DNA of 64,000 nt, from assembly GCF_019192735.1 (NCBI RefSeq), contig NZ_JAHTKP010000007.1, forward strand, positions 62,001-126,000. The letters are read 5' to 3'. A program made the translations under genes and the position numbers. The notes under the pieces are model-generated. The model made no database searches, was not told where the DNA came from, and saw only the letters and a list, made by a program, of their open reading frames with translations. Below are positions 36,222-49,427 of this stretch, in pieces (positions within the stretch are counted from its first letter, which is position 1; every line of letters begins with the position of its first letter). This stretch comes from Kitasatospora aureofaciens (GTDB lineage: Bacteria; Actinomycetota; Actinomycetes; Streptomycetales; Streptomycetaceae).

Positions 36222-36307
36222 GGGTTCTTCGGACTCCTGGGGAGATGGTCGATGCGCAGAGAGGCGGCACGGCGCAGGGGCCGCCTGAAAGGTGCGATAT
36301 GCGCAGA

Positions 36308-36348
36308 GCGAGGGCCCGGGTGGCAGTGTCCGCCAGCCGGGCCCTCGC
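36308..36348 (-). terminator. Hairpin between gap and pgk
   Basis: A 17-position stem with one mismatch (36308-36324 with 36332-36348) and a 7-base loop, 28 bases after the gap stop. It would end or reduce transcription from gap into pgk-tpiA-secG. Confidence 0.75.
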
Positions 36349-36375
36349 CCCTACATCACGTCAGCTCCCGCTGCG

Positions 36376-37395
<1,020 letters not shown>

Positions 37396-37564
37396 TTAGG
37401 TACGCCGGAGCTAAGCCGACGGGGGTGAGATTTGGGAAGTCCCCGACCGCCTATGACCCTACCCCTCTCAGGCCTGGGAGGGCACATCGCGCCACCTGCC
37501 ACGACCTGGCGTGGCGCGATTCCGGGCCGTCCGCCCTTGGCCGTACGGGCAGTTGATCCCGGCC

Positions 37565-37580
37565 AGTGGTCTCGACCAAT
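37565..37580. promoter_or_regulatory. DasR-responsive-element-like palindrome upstream of gap
   Basis: AGTGGTCTCGACCAAT; its core TGGTC-TC-GACCA is a perfect 5-bp inverted repeat. The DasR (GntR-family) consensus is close to ACTGGTCTAGACCACT. It lies between the whiA terminator and gap, 185 bases from the gap start. Confidence 0.4.
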
Positions 37581-37623
37581 TTCGGCAGGACGGACGCGCC
37601 CGGCACCCCGGCCGGACACGCCG

Positions 37624-37656
37624 GCGGCCGGTGCCCGGAATCCGGACACCGGCCGC
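37624..37656 (-). terminator. Terminator of the whiA operon
   Basis: A 15-position stem with one mismatch (37624-37638 with 37642-37656) and a 3-base loop, 24 bases beyond the whiA stop. Confidence 0.75.
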
Positions 37657-37679
37657 AATTCGGTCGCGGACCGCGATCG

Positions 37680-38660
37680 TCAGTTGAGCGCCATCTCGTC
37701 GGTCAGATTCGCCTCGGTGCTCGGCAGGCCGAGCTCGGAGGCGCGCTTGTCGGCCATCGCCAGCAGGCGGCGGATCCGGCCGGCCACCGCGTCCTTGGTC
37801 AGCGGCGGGTCGGCGAGCGCGCCCAGCTCCTCCAGCGAGGCCTGCTTGTGCTGCATCCGCAGCTGACCGGCCGCGGCCAAGTGCTCGGGCACCTCGTCGC
37901 CGAGGATCTCCAGCGCGCGGGCCACCCGGGCGCCGGCCGCCACCGCGGCCCGGGCCGAGCGGCGCAGGTTGGCGTCGTCGAAGTTGGCCAGGCGGTTGGC
38001 GGTGGCCCGGACCTCGCGCCGCATCCGGCGCTCCTCCCAGGCGAGCACCGACTCGTGCGCGCCGAGGCGGGTCAGCAGCGCGCCGATCGCGTCACCGTCG
38101 CGGATGACCACCCGGTCCACGCCGCGGACCTCGCGGGCCTTGGCCGGGATGCCGAGCCGGCGGGCCGCGCCGACCAGGGCGAGGGCGGCCTCGGAGCCGG
38201 GGCAGGTGATCTCCAGCGAGGAGGACCGGCCGGGCTCGGTGAGCGAGCCGTGCGCCAGGAAGGCGCCGCGCCAGGCCGCCTCGGCGTCGCAGGTCGCGCC
38301 GGAGACGACCGCCGGGGGCAGGCCTCGGATCGGACGCCCGCGTCCGTCCACGAGACCGGTCTGGCGGGCGAGCAGCTCGCCGTCCTTGACCACCCGGACG
38401 ACGAAGCGGCTGCCGCGCCGCAGCCCGCCGGGGGCCATCACCACGAGGTCGGAGGAGTGTCCGAAGATCTCCAGGAGGTCCTTGCGCAGCCGCCGCGCCG
38501 CCGCCCCGGTGTCGAGCTCCGCCTCGATCACGATGCGGCCGCTCACGATGTGCAGTCCGCCCGCGAACCGCAGGATCGCCGACACCTCCGCCTTGCGGCA
38601 GCAGGCCCGGGTGACCGGGAGCCGGCTGATCTCGTCCTTCACCGCTGGAGTCATCGCCAT
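37680..38660 (-). CDS. whiA: WhiA, sporulation regulator
   Basis: A 326-residue protein collinear with Streptomyces WhiA. The N-terminal LAGLIDADG-like domain begins [20 protein letters not shown] (split: [19 protein letters not shown]), with [16 protein letters not shown]. The C-terminal DUF199 helix-turn-helix contains [19 protein letters not shown] (split: [19 protein letters not shown]). It works with WhiB to switch aerial hyphae into septation. The start overlaps the yvcK-like stop by ten bases. Confidence 0.96.
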   Translation of the reverse strand: MAMTPAVKDEISRLPVTRACCRKAEVSAILRFAGGLHIVSGRIVIEAELDTGAAARRLRKDLLEIFGHSSDLVVMAPGGLRRGSRFVVRVVKDGELLARQTGLVDGRGRPIRGLPPAVVSGATCDAEAAWRGAFLAHGSLTEPGRSSSLEITCPGSEAALALVGAARRLGIPAKAREVRGVDRVVIRDGDAIGALLTRLGAHESVLAWEERRMRREVRATANRLANFDDANLRRSARAAVAAGARVARALEILGDEVPEHLAAAGQLRMQHKQASLEELGALADPPLTKDAVAGRIRRLLAMADKRASELGLPSTEANLTDEMALN

Positions 38661-39754
38661 GGCCCGATCCTTCCATGTGTCCGGAAAATCCGGTCGTACG
38701 CTGCCGCCAACAGCTCCGGGTCGTGTCGCGGGCTGCCGTCGGTGCGGGCAACCCGGCCGAGCACCAGCGCGGCGCCCATCCGTTCGGCGGCCTTCTCCAG
38801 TCCGTCCAGGTCGGCCTGGCCGAAGGCGCCGCCGGTGACGGCCCGCTCGTCCACCAGGATCGCGTCCACGGCGAGGCCGGGGGCGTGGTCGGCGATGACC
38901 TCCAGGTGGCGCTGCGGGGTGAAGCCCTCGGTCTCGCCGGGCTGGGGGGCCAGGTTCAGGGTGAGCAGGCGGCGGGCGCGGGTCTCGACGAGCGCCTTGG
39001 CCAGCTCCGGCACCAGCAGGTGCGGCAGCACGCTGGTGAACCAGGAGCCGGGGCCGAGCACCACCCAGTCCGCCTCCCGGACGGCCGCGACGGCCTCCGG
39101 GACGGCGGGCGGCTCGTCCGGCAGCAGCCGGATCGACTGCACCGTGCCGGGGGTGACCGCGACGCTGGCCTGGCCGCGGACGGCCGTCACCTCGCCGGGG
39201 CGGGCCGGGTCGTGGCCGCGGACGGTCGCCTCGATGTCCAGCGGCACCGCCGACATCGGCAGCACCCGGCCCTGGACGTTCAGCAGCCGGCCGACCCAGT
39301 CCAGGGCGGCCACCGGGTCGCCGAGCTTCTCCCACAGGGCGACGATCAGCAGGTTGCCGACGGCGTGGCCGCCGAGCTCGCCGCTGCCGGTGAAGCGCTG
39401 CTGGATCACCTCGGACCAGGTGCGGCCCCAGTCGTCGTCCCCGCACAGCGCCGCCAGTGCCTTGCGCAGGTCGCCCGGGGGCAGCACGCCCAGCTCGGCG
39501 CGCAGCCGGCCGCTGGAGCCGCCGTCGTCGGCGACGGTGACCACGGCGGTCAGGTCGCTGGTGAGCCGGCGCAGCGCGGACAGTGAGGCGGACAGGCCCT
39601 GGCCGCCGCCGAGCGCGGTGATCCGGGGGGCCGGGTTGGCCCGGGCTGGGCTGCTGCGCGGCCGGCTCGGCGCCGGGGTCCGTGCCTGGCCCCCCGACCG
39701 GTCGCCGGTCCTGTGCTGCGGCTGTCGCCCGGGCACGTATCCCGCCACACCCAC
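38651..39754 (-). CDS. yvcK: YvcK/CofD-like UDP-sugar-binding regulatory protein
   Basis: A 367-residue gluconeogenesis-factor family protein. The signature [18 protein letters not shown] with [12 protein letters not shown] lies after a 40-residue Pro/Arg-rich variable N terminus. In Firmicutes and mycobacteria this family binds UDP-sugars and links metabolism to wall synthesis. The GTG at 39754 has GAGGAA upstream. The gene order rapZ-yvcK-whiA is widely conserved in Gram-positives. Confidence 0.94.
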   Translation of the reverse strand: MGVAGYVPGRQPQHRTGDRSGGQARTPAPSRPRSSPARANPAPRITALGGGQGLSASLSALRRLTSDLTAVVTVADDGGSSGRLRAELGVLPPGDLRKALAALCGDDDWGRTWSEVIQQRFTGSGELGGHAVGNLLIVALWEKLGDPVAALDWVGRLLNVQGRVLPMSAVPLDIEATVRGHDPARPGEVTAVRGQASVAVTPGTVQSIRLLPDEPPAVPEAVAAVREADWVVLGPGSWFTSVLPHLLVPELAKALVETRARRLLTLNLAPQPGETEGFTPQRHLEVIADHAPGLAVDAILVDERAVTGGAFGQADLDGLEKAAERMGAALVLGRVARTDGSPRHDPELLAAAYDRIFRTHGRIGPWR

Positions 39755-39812
39755 CTCGCGTTCCTCTTCGCCCGCCGCCGGCCCGGCCGGCGGTCCGGCA
39801 AGGAGGCGGCGG

Positions 39813-40697
39813 TTACTCCCGTCCCATGTCTCGGTGGACCAGCACCGTCTCCACGCCGTCGGCGATGAGACGCTTGGTCAGGCGCTCGGACATCGCGACG
39901 CTGCGGTGCTTGCCACCGGTGCAGCCTACGGCAAGCGTCATGTAACGCTTCCCCTCCCTGCGGTACCCCTCGGTGATGATGCGCAGCAGCTCGGCGTAGC
40001 CGTCCAGGAACTCGTTGGCACCGGGCTGCTGGAACACGTAGTCGGCGACGTCGGCGTCGGTGCCGGTGCGGGCACGAAGCTCGGGGACCCAGTGCGGGTT
40101 GGGCAGGAAGCGGCAGTCCACCACGAGGTCGGCGTCGACCGGCAGGCCGTACTTGAAGCCGAAGGACATCACGGTGGCGCGCAGCTCGGGCTCGTCGTGG
40201 TCGGCGAACTGGGCGTCCAGCTTGGCGCGCAGTTGGTGCACGTTGAGGTTGGAGGTGTCGATCACCAGGTCGGCTTCGCCGCGCAGGTCGCGCAGCAGGT
40301 CGCGTTCCTGGGCGATGCCGTCGACGATCCGGCCGTCGGCCTGGAGCGGGTGCGGGCGGCGCACGCTCTCGAAGCGGCGGACCAGGGCATCGTCGGAGGA
40401 GTCCAGGAAGACGACCTGGAGCCGGACGCCGCGCTTCTCCAGCTCGTCCAGCGAGGTGAGCAGGTCGTCGAAGAACTGGCGGCCGCGGACGTCCACGACG
40501 GCGCCGATCCGGGCGACGTTGCCCTGGGAGCGCGCGCCAAGGTCGACCATGGTCGGGATGAGGGCCGGCGGCAGGTTGTCCACCACGAACCAGCCGAGGT
40601 CCTCCAGGCACTTGGCGGCGGTGGAGCGGCCGGCTCCGGACATCCCGGAGATGATCACCAGCTCCGGCGCGTTCTCGGCCACGTCTGACACGGTCAC
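39813..40697 (-). CDS. rapZ: RapZ/YvcJ-family nucleotide-binding protein
   Basis: A 294-residue P-loop protein with Walker A ISGMSGAGRSTAAK near the N terminus followed by GWFVVDNLPP. The C-terminal domain has FGFKYGLP and the signature VGCTGGKHRSV. In E. coli RapZ controls amino-sugar supply through small RNAs; the actinomycete role is less clear. I preferred GTG at 40697 (GGGGA upstream) over GTG at 40691. It is between uvrC and yvcK. Confidence 0.93.
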   Translation of the reverse strand: MTVSDVAENAPELVIISGMSGAGRSTAAKCLEDLGWFVVDNLPPALIPTMVDLGARSQGNVARIGAVVDVRGRQFFDDLLTSLDELEKRGVRLQVVFLDSSDDALVRRFESVRRPHPLQADGRIVDGIAQERDLLRDLRGEADLVIDTSNLNVHQLRAKLDAQFADHDEPELRATVMSFGFKYGLPVDADLVVDCRFLPNPHWVPELRARTGTDADVADYVFQQPGANEFLDGYAELLRIITEGYRREGKRYMTLAVGCTGGKHRSVAMSERLTKRLIADGVETVLVHRDMGRE

Positions 40698-40815
40698 TTC
40701 GGTTCCCCGCTCTCGGTCTTTCTGCTGGGGAGCACGCGCATGGCGCGGCCGCGCCGGCCCGGCCCGCTCGGGCGGCCGGCGGCCGGGCGCGCCGGCTGAC
40801 GGGCGGCGTCGGCCG

Positions 40816-42873
40816 TCATGGCGTCTCCTGGGATGGTGCGGTCGTGGATGCTGCGGCCACCGGCGCGGCGGCCTGGTCGGCCCCGTCCTCGATGACCTCG
40901 CCGGTCGCGGTGTTGACCGCGGGTGCGGCGGGTGTACGGGACGACAACGCCGCCGCAACGGTTTCCGCCGTCCGGCGTCCGATGCCGGGTACGGCGCAGA
41001 GTTCGTCGACGGTGGCGGCCCGGAGCTTCTTCAGCGAGCCGAAGTGCTTGAGCAGCGCCTGGCGGCGAGTCTCGCCGAGGCCCGGGACGGAGTCCAGTTC
41101 CCCGGCGGTGAGTCGCTTGGAACGCTTGCTGCGCTGGTACGTGATCGCGAAGCGGTGGGCCTCGTCGCGGACGCGCTGGAGCAGGTAGAGGCCCTCGCTG
41201 CTGCGCGGCAGGACCACCGGGTCGTCCTCGCCGGGCAGCCAGACCTCCTCCAGGCGCTTGGCGAGGCCGCACAGGGCGACGTCGTCGATGCCGAGCTCGT
41301 CCAGGGCCCGCCTGGCGGCGGCGACCTGGGGCTGGCCGCCGTCGACGACGAGCAGCTGCGGCGGGTAGGCGAAGCGCTTGGGACGGCCGTCCTCCGTGCG
41401 GTGCCCGTCCTCGGCGGGGCTCCCGTCGTCCTCCTCGGGGACGGCCCACTCGCCGGTCTGCTCGCGCTCCTGGAGGTAGCGGCGGAAGCGCCGGCTGATC
41501 ACCTCGTGCATCGAGCGGACGTCGTCCTGGCCCTCGAAGCCCTTGATCTGGAAGCGCCGGTACTCGCTCTTGCGGGCCAGGCCGTCCTCGAAGACGACCA
41601 TCGACGCGACCACGTCCTCGCCCTGGAGGTGGGAGATGTCGAAGCACTCGATGCGCAGCGGGACGGAGTCCAGCTCCAGCGCGTCGGCGATCTCCTGGAG
41701 GGCGCGGCTGCGGGTGGTGAGGTCGGAGGCGCGCTTGGTCTTGTGCAGCGCCAGCGCCTGCTGGGCGTTGCGCTGCACGGTGGCCATCAGGTCCTTCTTG
41801 TCGCCGCGCTGCGGGATCCGCAGGTCGACCTGGCTCCCCCGGAGGCCGCTGAGCCAGTCCCTGATCGGGCCGTCGGGCTGGGGCAGCGCGGGCACCAGCA
41901 CCTCGCGCGGGACGGACTCGTTGCGCTCGTCCTGGTTGGCGCCGCCGTAGAGCTGCTGGAGCGCGTGCTCGACGAGGCCGGCGGTGTCGACGTCCTCGAC
42001 CTTGTCGGTGACCCAGCCGCGCTGGCCGCGGACCCGGCCGCCGCGGACGTGGAAGATCTGGACGGCAGCCTCCAGTTCGTCCTCGGCGACGGCCAGCAGG
42101 TCGGCGTCGGTGGCGTCGGCGAGCACGATGGCGTTCTTCTCCATCGCGCGCTTGAGGGCGCCGATGTCGTCCCGCAGCCGGGCCGCCTTCTCGTACTCCA
42201 TGTCCGCGGCGGCCTCCTGCATCTGCTCTTCCAGCCGGCGCAGGTAGTTGCCGGTGCGCCCGGCCATGAAGTCGCAGAAGTCCTCGGCCAGCGCCCGGTG
42301 TTCGTCCGCCGAGACCTTGCCGACGCAGGGCGCCGCGCACTTGCCGATGTAGCCGAGCAGGCAGGGCCGGCCGACCTGCCGGGCGCGCTTGAAGACGCCG
42401 TTGGAGCAGGTGCGGACGGGGAAGACGCGCAGCAGCAGGTCGACCGTCTCGCGGATCGCCCACGCGTGCCCGTACGGGCCGAAGTAGCGCACGCCCTTCT
42501 TGTGCGCCCCGCGCATCACCTGGACCCGGGGGAACTCCTCGTTGAGGGTGACCGCGAGCTCCGGGTAGCTCTTGTCGTCGCGGTACTTGACGTTGAACCG
42601 CGGGTCGAACTCCTTGATCCAGGAGTACTCCAGCTGGAGCGCCTCGACCTCGGTGGCCACCACCGTCCACTCGACCGACGCGGCGGTGGTGACCATGGTC
42701 GCGGTGCGCGGGTGCAGGCCTGCCAGGTCCTGGAAGTAGGACGACAGGCGCGGCCGCAGGCTCTTGGCCTTGCCGACGTAGATGACCCGGCCGTGGGCGT
42801 CACGGAACTTGTAGACGCCCGGCGAGGTCGGGATCGCGCCCGGCGCCGGCCGGTAGGTGCTCGGGTCAGCCAT
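40816..42873 (-). CDS. uvrC: UvrC, excinuclease subunit C
   Basis: The 685-residue nuclease makes both incisions in nucleotide excision repair. The N-terminal GIY-YIG domain is PGVYKF and [14 protein letters not shown], the UvrB-interacting UVR helix follows near residue 210 ([21 protein letters not shown], shortened: [12 protein letters not shown]), the RNase H-like domain has [19 protein letters not shown] (split: [17 protein letters not shown]), and two helix-hairpin-helix motifs ([22 protein letters not shown]) are near the end. TACGGT lies a few bases upstream of the ATG and may be a -10 box. Confidence 0.97.
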   Translation of the reverse strand: MADPSTYRPAPGAIPTSPGVYKFRDAHGRVIYVGKAKSLRPRLSSYFQDLAGLHPRTATMVTTAASVEWTVVATEVEALQLEYSWIKEFDPRFNVKYRDDKSYPELAVTLNEEFPRVQVMRGAHKKGVRYFGPYGHAWAIRETVDLLLRVFPVRTCSNGVFKRARQVGRPCLLGYIGKCAAPCVGKVSADEHRALAEDFCDFMAGRTGNYLRRLEEQMQEAAADMEYEKAARLRDDIGALKRAMEKNAIVLADATDADLLAVAEDELEAAVQIFHVRGGRVRGQRGWVTDKVEDVDTAGLVEHALQQLYGGANQDERNESVPREVLVPALPQPDGPIRDWLSGLRGSQVDLRIPQRGDKKDLMATVQRNAQQALALHKTKRASDLTTRSRALQEIADALELDSVPLRIECFDISHLQGEDVVASMVVFEDGLARKSEYRRFQIKGFEGQDDVRSMHEVISRRFRRYLQEREQTGEWAVPEEDDGSPAEDGHRTEDGRPKRFAYPPQLLVVDGGQPQVAAARRALDELGIDDVALCGLAKRLEEVWLPGEDDPVVLPRSSEGLYLLQRVRDEAHRFAITYQRSKRSKRLTAGELDSVPGLGETRRQALLKHFGSLKKLRAATVDELCAVPGIGRRTAETVAAALSSRTPAAPAVNTATGEVIEDGADQAAAPVAAASTTAPSQETP

Positions 42874-42945
42874 GGCTCCACCGTACCGACTCCGGCCGGG
42901 GCCGCGGCGACCGGTCGGAGATCACTTGGGCGGGGATCAACTGCT

Positions 42946-43392
42946 TCAGCTCGGGGTGACCTTGAGGTTCCCGCCCTCGACCGTGACGGTGTAGGCGGGC
43001 AGCGGGGAGGGGGCCGGGCCGTCCTGCACGGCGCCGTCGGCGACGGCGAACCGGCTGCCGTGGCACGGGCACTGGATCTGCTGGTCCTTCACCTGGTCGA
43101 CGACGCAGCCGGCGTGCGTGCACTTGGCGCTGAACGCCTTAAACTGCCCCGCGGTCGGCTGGGTCACGACGATCTTCTGCTCGCGGAAGACCTTGCCGCC
43201 GCCCTCCGGCACCGCCGAGGCCGGGCCGAGGTCCACCGGGCCCTTGGTGGCGCTGCTCTCGCCGGAGGAGCCGGAGGTGGTGGAACCGCAGCCGGCGACC
43301 GCCATGGTGCCACTGGCCGCCAGGACGGCCGCGGCGCCGCACAGCAGGGTGCGGCGGGAGGTGGCGGGGCTGCTCTCGGGGGCCTCTGACAT
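42946..43392 (-). CDS. Exported Rieske [2Fe-2S] protein with Tat and lipobox features
   Basis: A 148-residue protein. The N terminus combines a twin-arginine motif (SRRTLLCG) and a lipobox-like VAGC, so it may be a Tat-exported lipoprotein. A Ser/Gly linker follows, then a Rieske domain with ligands CTHAGC and CPCHGSRF. The conserved extra Cys pair in these motifs indicates the disulfide-stabilised Rieske type. It has no obvious oxidase partner gene here. A CAGGAG site precedes the ATG at 43392. Confidence 0.92.
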   Translation of the reverse strand: MSEAPESSPATSRRTLLCGAAAVLAASGTMAVAGCGSTTSGSSGESSATKGPVDLGPASAVPEGGGKVFREQKIVVTQPTAGQFKAFSAKCTHAGCVVDQVKDQQIQCPCHGSRFAVADGAVQDGPAPSPLPAYTVTVEGGNLKVTPS

Positions 43393-43459
43393 CGGTGCGC
43401 TCCTGCGGTTCGGCTGCGGTGCTCGCGGCGTTGGGACGTCGGAAAGTCTATGCGGCACG

Positions 43460-43496
43460 CGCCCCGCCGCTCCCGGTGGGCGGGAGCGGCGGGGCG
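43460..43496 (-). terminator. Terminator of uvrA
   Basis: A 16-bp perfect stem (43460-43475 with 43481-43496) and a 5-base loop, 34 bases after the uvrA stop. Confidence 0.85.
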
Positions 43497-43530
43497 GTGT
43501 CCGGCTGCCTCTTCGGCCTGCTTCTGCGCG

Positions 43531-46479
<2,949 letters not shown>

Positions 46480-46745
46480 TGCTTCTGGCGCCTTTCTCCG
46501 GGGCGGAGGGCTTGCGGTGTGGGGTGTGCTTCTTCCAGGATGCGGCAGCCAGCCTATAGCTCAGACGTTCGAATCTCGACTTTGTCCAGCGGGGTCCACC
46601 CGAACGAGTGAGGGCGACCCCGGGACCGTCCGTACCCGGACCGAAAAAGGCCCTGCTCAGGGGCCGGATTCGGCGGTAGCGTCGGCTGGTCAACGAGCGA
46701 AGCCCCCCGCGGGCAACGCACCGACTCCCACAGAAGGCAGATTCG

Positions 46746-47480
46746 ATGACCGACCCGCAGTCCGCCGCCGCCCTCGCCGCCAGCCGGCTGAGCCTGGTCG
46801 AGGAGAGCACCCGGCACCTGCTGCACACCGTCTCCGAAGTGAAGCCCGAGGCCGTCGCCGAGCCCTCCGCACTCCCCGGCTGGACCCGCGGCCATGTGCT
46901 GGCCCACCTCGCCCGCAACGCCGACTCCCTGGTCAACCTGCTGAACGGCGCCCGCACCGGCACCGACATCCCGCAGTACGCGAGCAACGAGGCCCGCGAC
47001 GAGGAGATCGAGCGCGACGCGCCCCGCCCGGTGGACGTCCAGCTCGCCGATCTGGCGGCGAGCCACGAGCGCTTCGCGGCGGCCGCCGCACTGCTGCCCG
47101 CCGAGGCCTGGACGGCGGACGTCCGCCACCGCAGCGGCTACATCTTCCCGGCCTCCGACATCCCCTGGAAGCGCCTGATGGAGGTCGAGTACCACCTGGT
47201 TGACCTGGACGGCGGCTACACCCCCGCGCACTGGCCGGAGGAGTTCGCCGTCGCCGAGTTCCGCCGGCTCGCCGGCAAGCTGGCCGGCACCGACCTGGCC
47301 GCCGTCGAGCTGATCGCCGACGACACCGAGGACCGCGGCACGATCGGCACCGGCGAGCCCGGCCTGGCCGTCGAGGGCCCCGTCCGCTCGCTGCTCGCCT
47401 GGCTCTCCGGCCGCTCCGACGGCGCCGGCCTCCGGCTCACCCCCCACGCCGAACTGCCCCAGCTTCCCCCGCTGGGCTGA
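46746..47480 (+). CDS. Maleylpyruvate isomerase-like (MDMPI/DinB superfamily) protein
   Basis: A 244-residue protein whose N-terminal four-helix bundle has the DinB/MDMPI metal-ligand pattern: [17 protein letters not shown] (about residue 45) and [11 protein letters not shown] (about 145). The C-terminal part resembles the MDMPI C-terminal domain. In actinobacteria these are often mycothiol-dependent enzymes (isomerases or S-transferases). Which substrate is used here is unknown. It is followed by a metallo-hydrolase 45 bases downstream. Confidence 0.88.
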   Translation: MTDPQSAAALAASRLSLVEESTRHLLHTVSEVKPEAVAEPSALPGWTRGHVLAHLARNADSLVNLLNGARTGTDIPQYASNEARDEEIERDAPRPVDVQLADLAASHERFAAAAALLPAEAWTADVRHRSGYIFPASDIPWKRLMEVEYHLVDLDGGYTPAHWPEEFAVAEFRRLAGKLAGTDLAAVELIADDTEDRGTIGTGEPGLAVEGPVRSLLAWLSGRSDGAGLRLTPHAELPQLPPLG

Positions 47481-47525
47481 CGGCGCGAGGATGATCCCAG
47501 GACCGACACGACAAGGAGCGGACGG

Positions 47526-48179
47526 ATGACGTACCACGGAGCGGTCAAGGTCGGCGGACCGCCGGACGTGCGCGAGCTGGCCCACCTGATCATCACCAAG
47601 GTGGCCGTCGGCCCCTACGACAACAACGCCTACCTGCTGCGCTGCCGGGCCACCGACGAGCAGCTGCTGATCGACGCGGCCGCCGACGCCCCGGTGCTGC
47701 TGGAGACCGTCGGGGACGAGCTGGCCACCGTGGTCACCACCCACCGGCACCACGACCACTGGGGCGCGCTCGCCGCGGTCGTCGCGACCACCGGCGCCCG
47801 GACGGCGGCCGGGGAGCACGACGCCGAGGGCATCGACGTCCCGACCGAGCTGCTGCTTGCCGACGGCGACAAGCTGCGCGTCGGCCAGGTCGAACTCACT
47901 GTCCGGCACCTGGTCGGCCACACCCCCGGCGCGATCGTCCTGATCTACGACGACCCGCAGGGCCACCCCCACGTCTTCACCGGCGACTGCCTCTTCCCGG
48001 GCGGCGTCGGCAACACCTGGGGCGACGCGGAGGCGTTCAAGACCCTCTTCCGGGACGTCAACGAGAAGATCTTCGACGTCCTCCCGGACGAGGCGTGGGT
48101 CTACCCCGGCCACGGCAACGACACCACCCTCGGCGCCGAGCGCCCGCACCTTCCCGAGTGGCACGGCCGCGGCTGGTAG
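47526..48179 (+). CDS. Metallo-beta-lactamase-fold hydrolase, glyoxalase II-like
   Basis: A 217-residue protein with the full metal-site set: THRHHDHWGAL, GHTPGAIVL, FTGDCLFPGG and YPGHGNDT. The size and motif spacing match glyoxalase II-like thioesterases. Following an MDMPI-like gene, which in this phylum commonly uses mycothiol, it might hydrolyse mycothiol thioesters; this is inference. A strong terminator follows. Confidence 0.9.
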   Translation: MTYHGAVKVGGPPDVRELAHLIITKVAVGPYDNNAYLLRCRATDEQLLIDAAADAPVLLETVGDELATVVTTHRHHDHWGALAAVVATTGARTAAGEHDAEGIDVPTELLLADGDKLRVGQVELTVRHLVGHTPGAIVLIYDDPQGHPHVFTGDCLFPGGVGNTWGDAEAFKTLFRDVNEKIFDVLPDEAWVYPGHGNDTTLGAERPHLPEWHGRGW

Positions 48180-48198
48180 CCGGCCCTGCCCCGGACAT

Positions 48199-48240
48199 GG
48201 CGAGGCCCCCGCGACCGATCCCGGTCGCGGGGGCCTCGCC
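48199..48240. terminator. Bidirectional terminator
   Basis: A 19-bp perfect stem (48199-48217 with 48222-48240) and a 4-base loop between the convergent metallo-hydrolase and terC genes. Confidence 0.9.
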
Positions 48241-48248
48241 GTACGGGC

Positions 48249-49229
48249 TCAGGCGTCCAGCTTCTCGGGCTCCTGCTCGGCCTGCTCCTGCTTCTTCGAG
48301 GCCATCAGGCTGGTCACGGTGGTGACGGCCAGCACGACCACGATGAAGCCCAGCGAGAACGGGATGCCGATCTCCGGCACGTGCGCCCCGGCCTCGTGCG
48401 CCGCGTGCAGCACCAGCTTCACGCCGATGAAGCCGAGGATCACCGACAGGCCGTACGACAGGTGGACCAGCTTCTTCAGCAGACCGCCGATCAGGAAGTA
48501 CAGCTGGCGCAGGCCCATCAGGGCGAAGGCGTTCGCGGTGAAGACGATGTACGGGTCCTGGGTCAGGCCGAAGATGGCCGGGATCGAGTCCAGCGCAAAC
48601 AGCACGTCCGTGGTGCCGATCGCCAGCATGACGATCAGCATCGGGGTCATCAGCCGGCGGCCGTTCTCCCGGACGAAGAGCTTCGTGCCGTGGTACTTGT
48701 CGGTCGACGGGAAGCGCTGCTCGATCGACTTGAGCAGGCGGTTCTCCTCGAACTCCTCCTCTTCCTCGCCGGCCCGGGCCTCCTTGATCAGCTTCCAGGC
48801 GGTCCAGATCAGGAAGGCGCCGAAGATGAAGAACACCCAGGAGAACTGCGCGACCAGGGCCGCGCCGCCGGCGATGAACACCGCCCGCAGCACCAGCGCG
48901 ATGATCACACCGAACATCAGCACGCGCTGCTGGTAGATCCTGGGCACCGCGAACTTGCCCATGATCAGGATGAACACGAAGAGGTTGTCGACACTGAGCG
49001 ACTTCTCGGTGATGTAGCCGGCGAAGAACTCACCGGCCGGCTGCGCACCGGAGTGCCCCCAGAGGAACCCGCCGAAGAGCAGCGCCAGCACGATCCAGAC
49101 CGCGGTCCAGATCCCGGCCTCCTTGATCGAGACCTCGTGCGGCTTGCGGCCCCCGATGAAGAAATCGGCCACGACAAGTGCGATCAGCACACCGATCGTG
49201 GTGACCCACGTGGTTACGGAAACGTCCAC
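48249..49229 (-). CDS. terC: TerC/Alx-family integral membrane protein, probable Mn2+ exporter
   Basis: A 326-residue membrane protein with about nine hydrophobic segments. The TerC core includes EKSLSVDNLFVFILIMGKF (split: EKSLSVDNLF, VFILIMGKF), with the membrane Asp, and IGTTDVLFALDSIPAIFG (split: IGTTDVLFALD, SIPAIFG). Family members linked to the yybP-ykoY riboswitch export manganese or help metalate exported proteins. The start is GTG at 49229, with a GAGGAG site that can be masked by a hairpin. A riboswitch directly precedes it, and terD lies upstream on the same strand. Confidence 0.93.
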   Translation of the reverse strand: MDVSVTTWVTTIGVLIALVVADFFIGGRKPHEVSIKEAGIWTAVWIVLALLFGGFLWGHSGAQPAGEFFAGYITEKSLSVDNLFVFILIMGKFAVPRIYQQRVLMFGVIIALVLRAVFIAGGAALVAQFSWVFFIFGAFLIWTAWKLIKEARAGEEEEEFEENRLLKSIEQRFPSTDKYHGTKLFVRENGRRLMTPMLIVMLAIGTTDVLFALDSIPAIFGLTQDPYIVFTANAFALMGLRQLYFLIGGLLKKLVHLSYGLSVILGFIGVKLVLHAAHEAGAHVPEIGIPFSLGFIVVVLAVTTVTSLMASKKQEQAEQEPEKLDA

Positions 49230-49236
49230 TACTGCT

Positions 49237-49364
49237 CCTCCGGCAGCTAGGCGAGACAGGTCGTCACTGCCGGAGGTCTCTTCCGCCCGTCGGGCCAGCG
49301 CCCCGGGGTGCCAGGACGGGCACCCGTGATGACGGGGTCGGCTGTCGAGGAATACTCCCCTCCG
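49237..49364 (-). promoter_or_regulatory. yybP-ykoY manganese riboswitch with SD-masking hairpin
   Basis: Aptamer at about 49271-49364 on the minus strand. The signature loop GGGGAGTA is at 49353-49360, the second conserved loop AGACCTCC lies at the 3' side (around 49272-49279), and P1 pairs CGGAGG (49359-49364) with CCTCCG (49271-49276). The same 3' strand can instead form a perfect 10-bp hairpin: 49267-49276 with 49237-49246, which buries the terC ribosome site (GGAGGAG, 49235-49241). Mn2+ binding should favour P1 and free the site, an ON switch acting on translation. Confidence 0.82.
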
Positions 49365-49387
49365 CTGCCATCGAGAGTAACAGGGAA

Positions 49388-49424
49388 GGCAAAGAAAGGT
49401 AAAGAAGGTAAAGAAGGTAAAGGA
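49388..49424. repeat. AT-rich 9-bp tandem repeat after terD
   Basis: GGTAAAGAA at 49398 and 49407, GGTAAAGGA at 49416, and a looser GGCAAAGAAA at 49388. This is one of the few A-rich stretches in the window and lies between the terD stop and the riboswitch. Confidence 0.85.
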
Positions 49425-49427
49425 TCG

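Noticed and set aside
37566-43389. Two very long plus-strand open frames (over 1000 codons each) opposite whiA, yvcK, rapZ and uvrC
   Set aside because: The minus strand holds fully recognisable proteins with correct motifs. The plus-strand translations are repetitive and change character at each real gene boundary.
46480-46745. Search for a LexA box (GAAC-N4-GTTC) in front of uvrA
   Set aside because: Only a single half-like GTTCGAA sequence near 46567 is present. The PafBC-type promoter also does not fit here beyond a TAGGCT-like -10.
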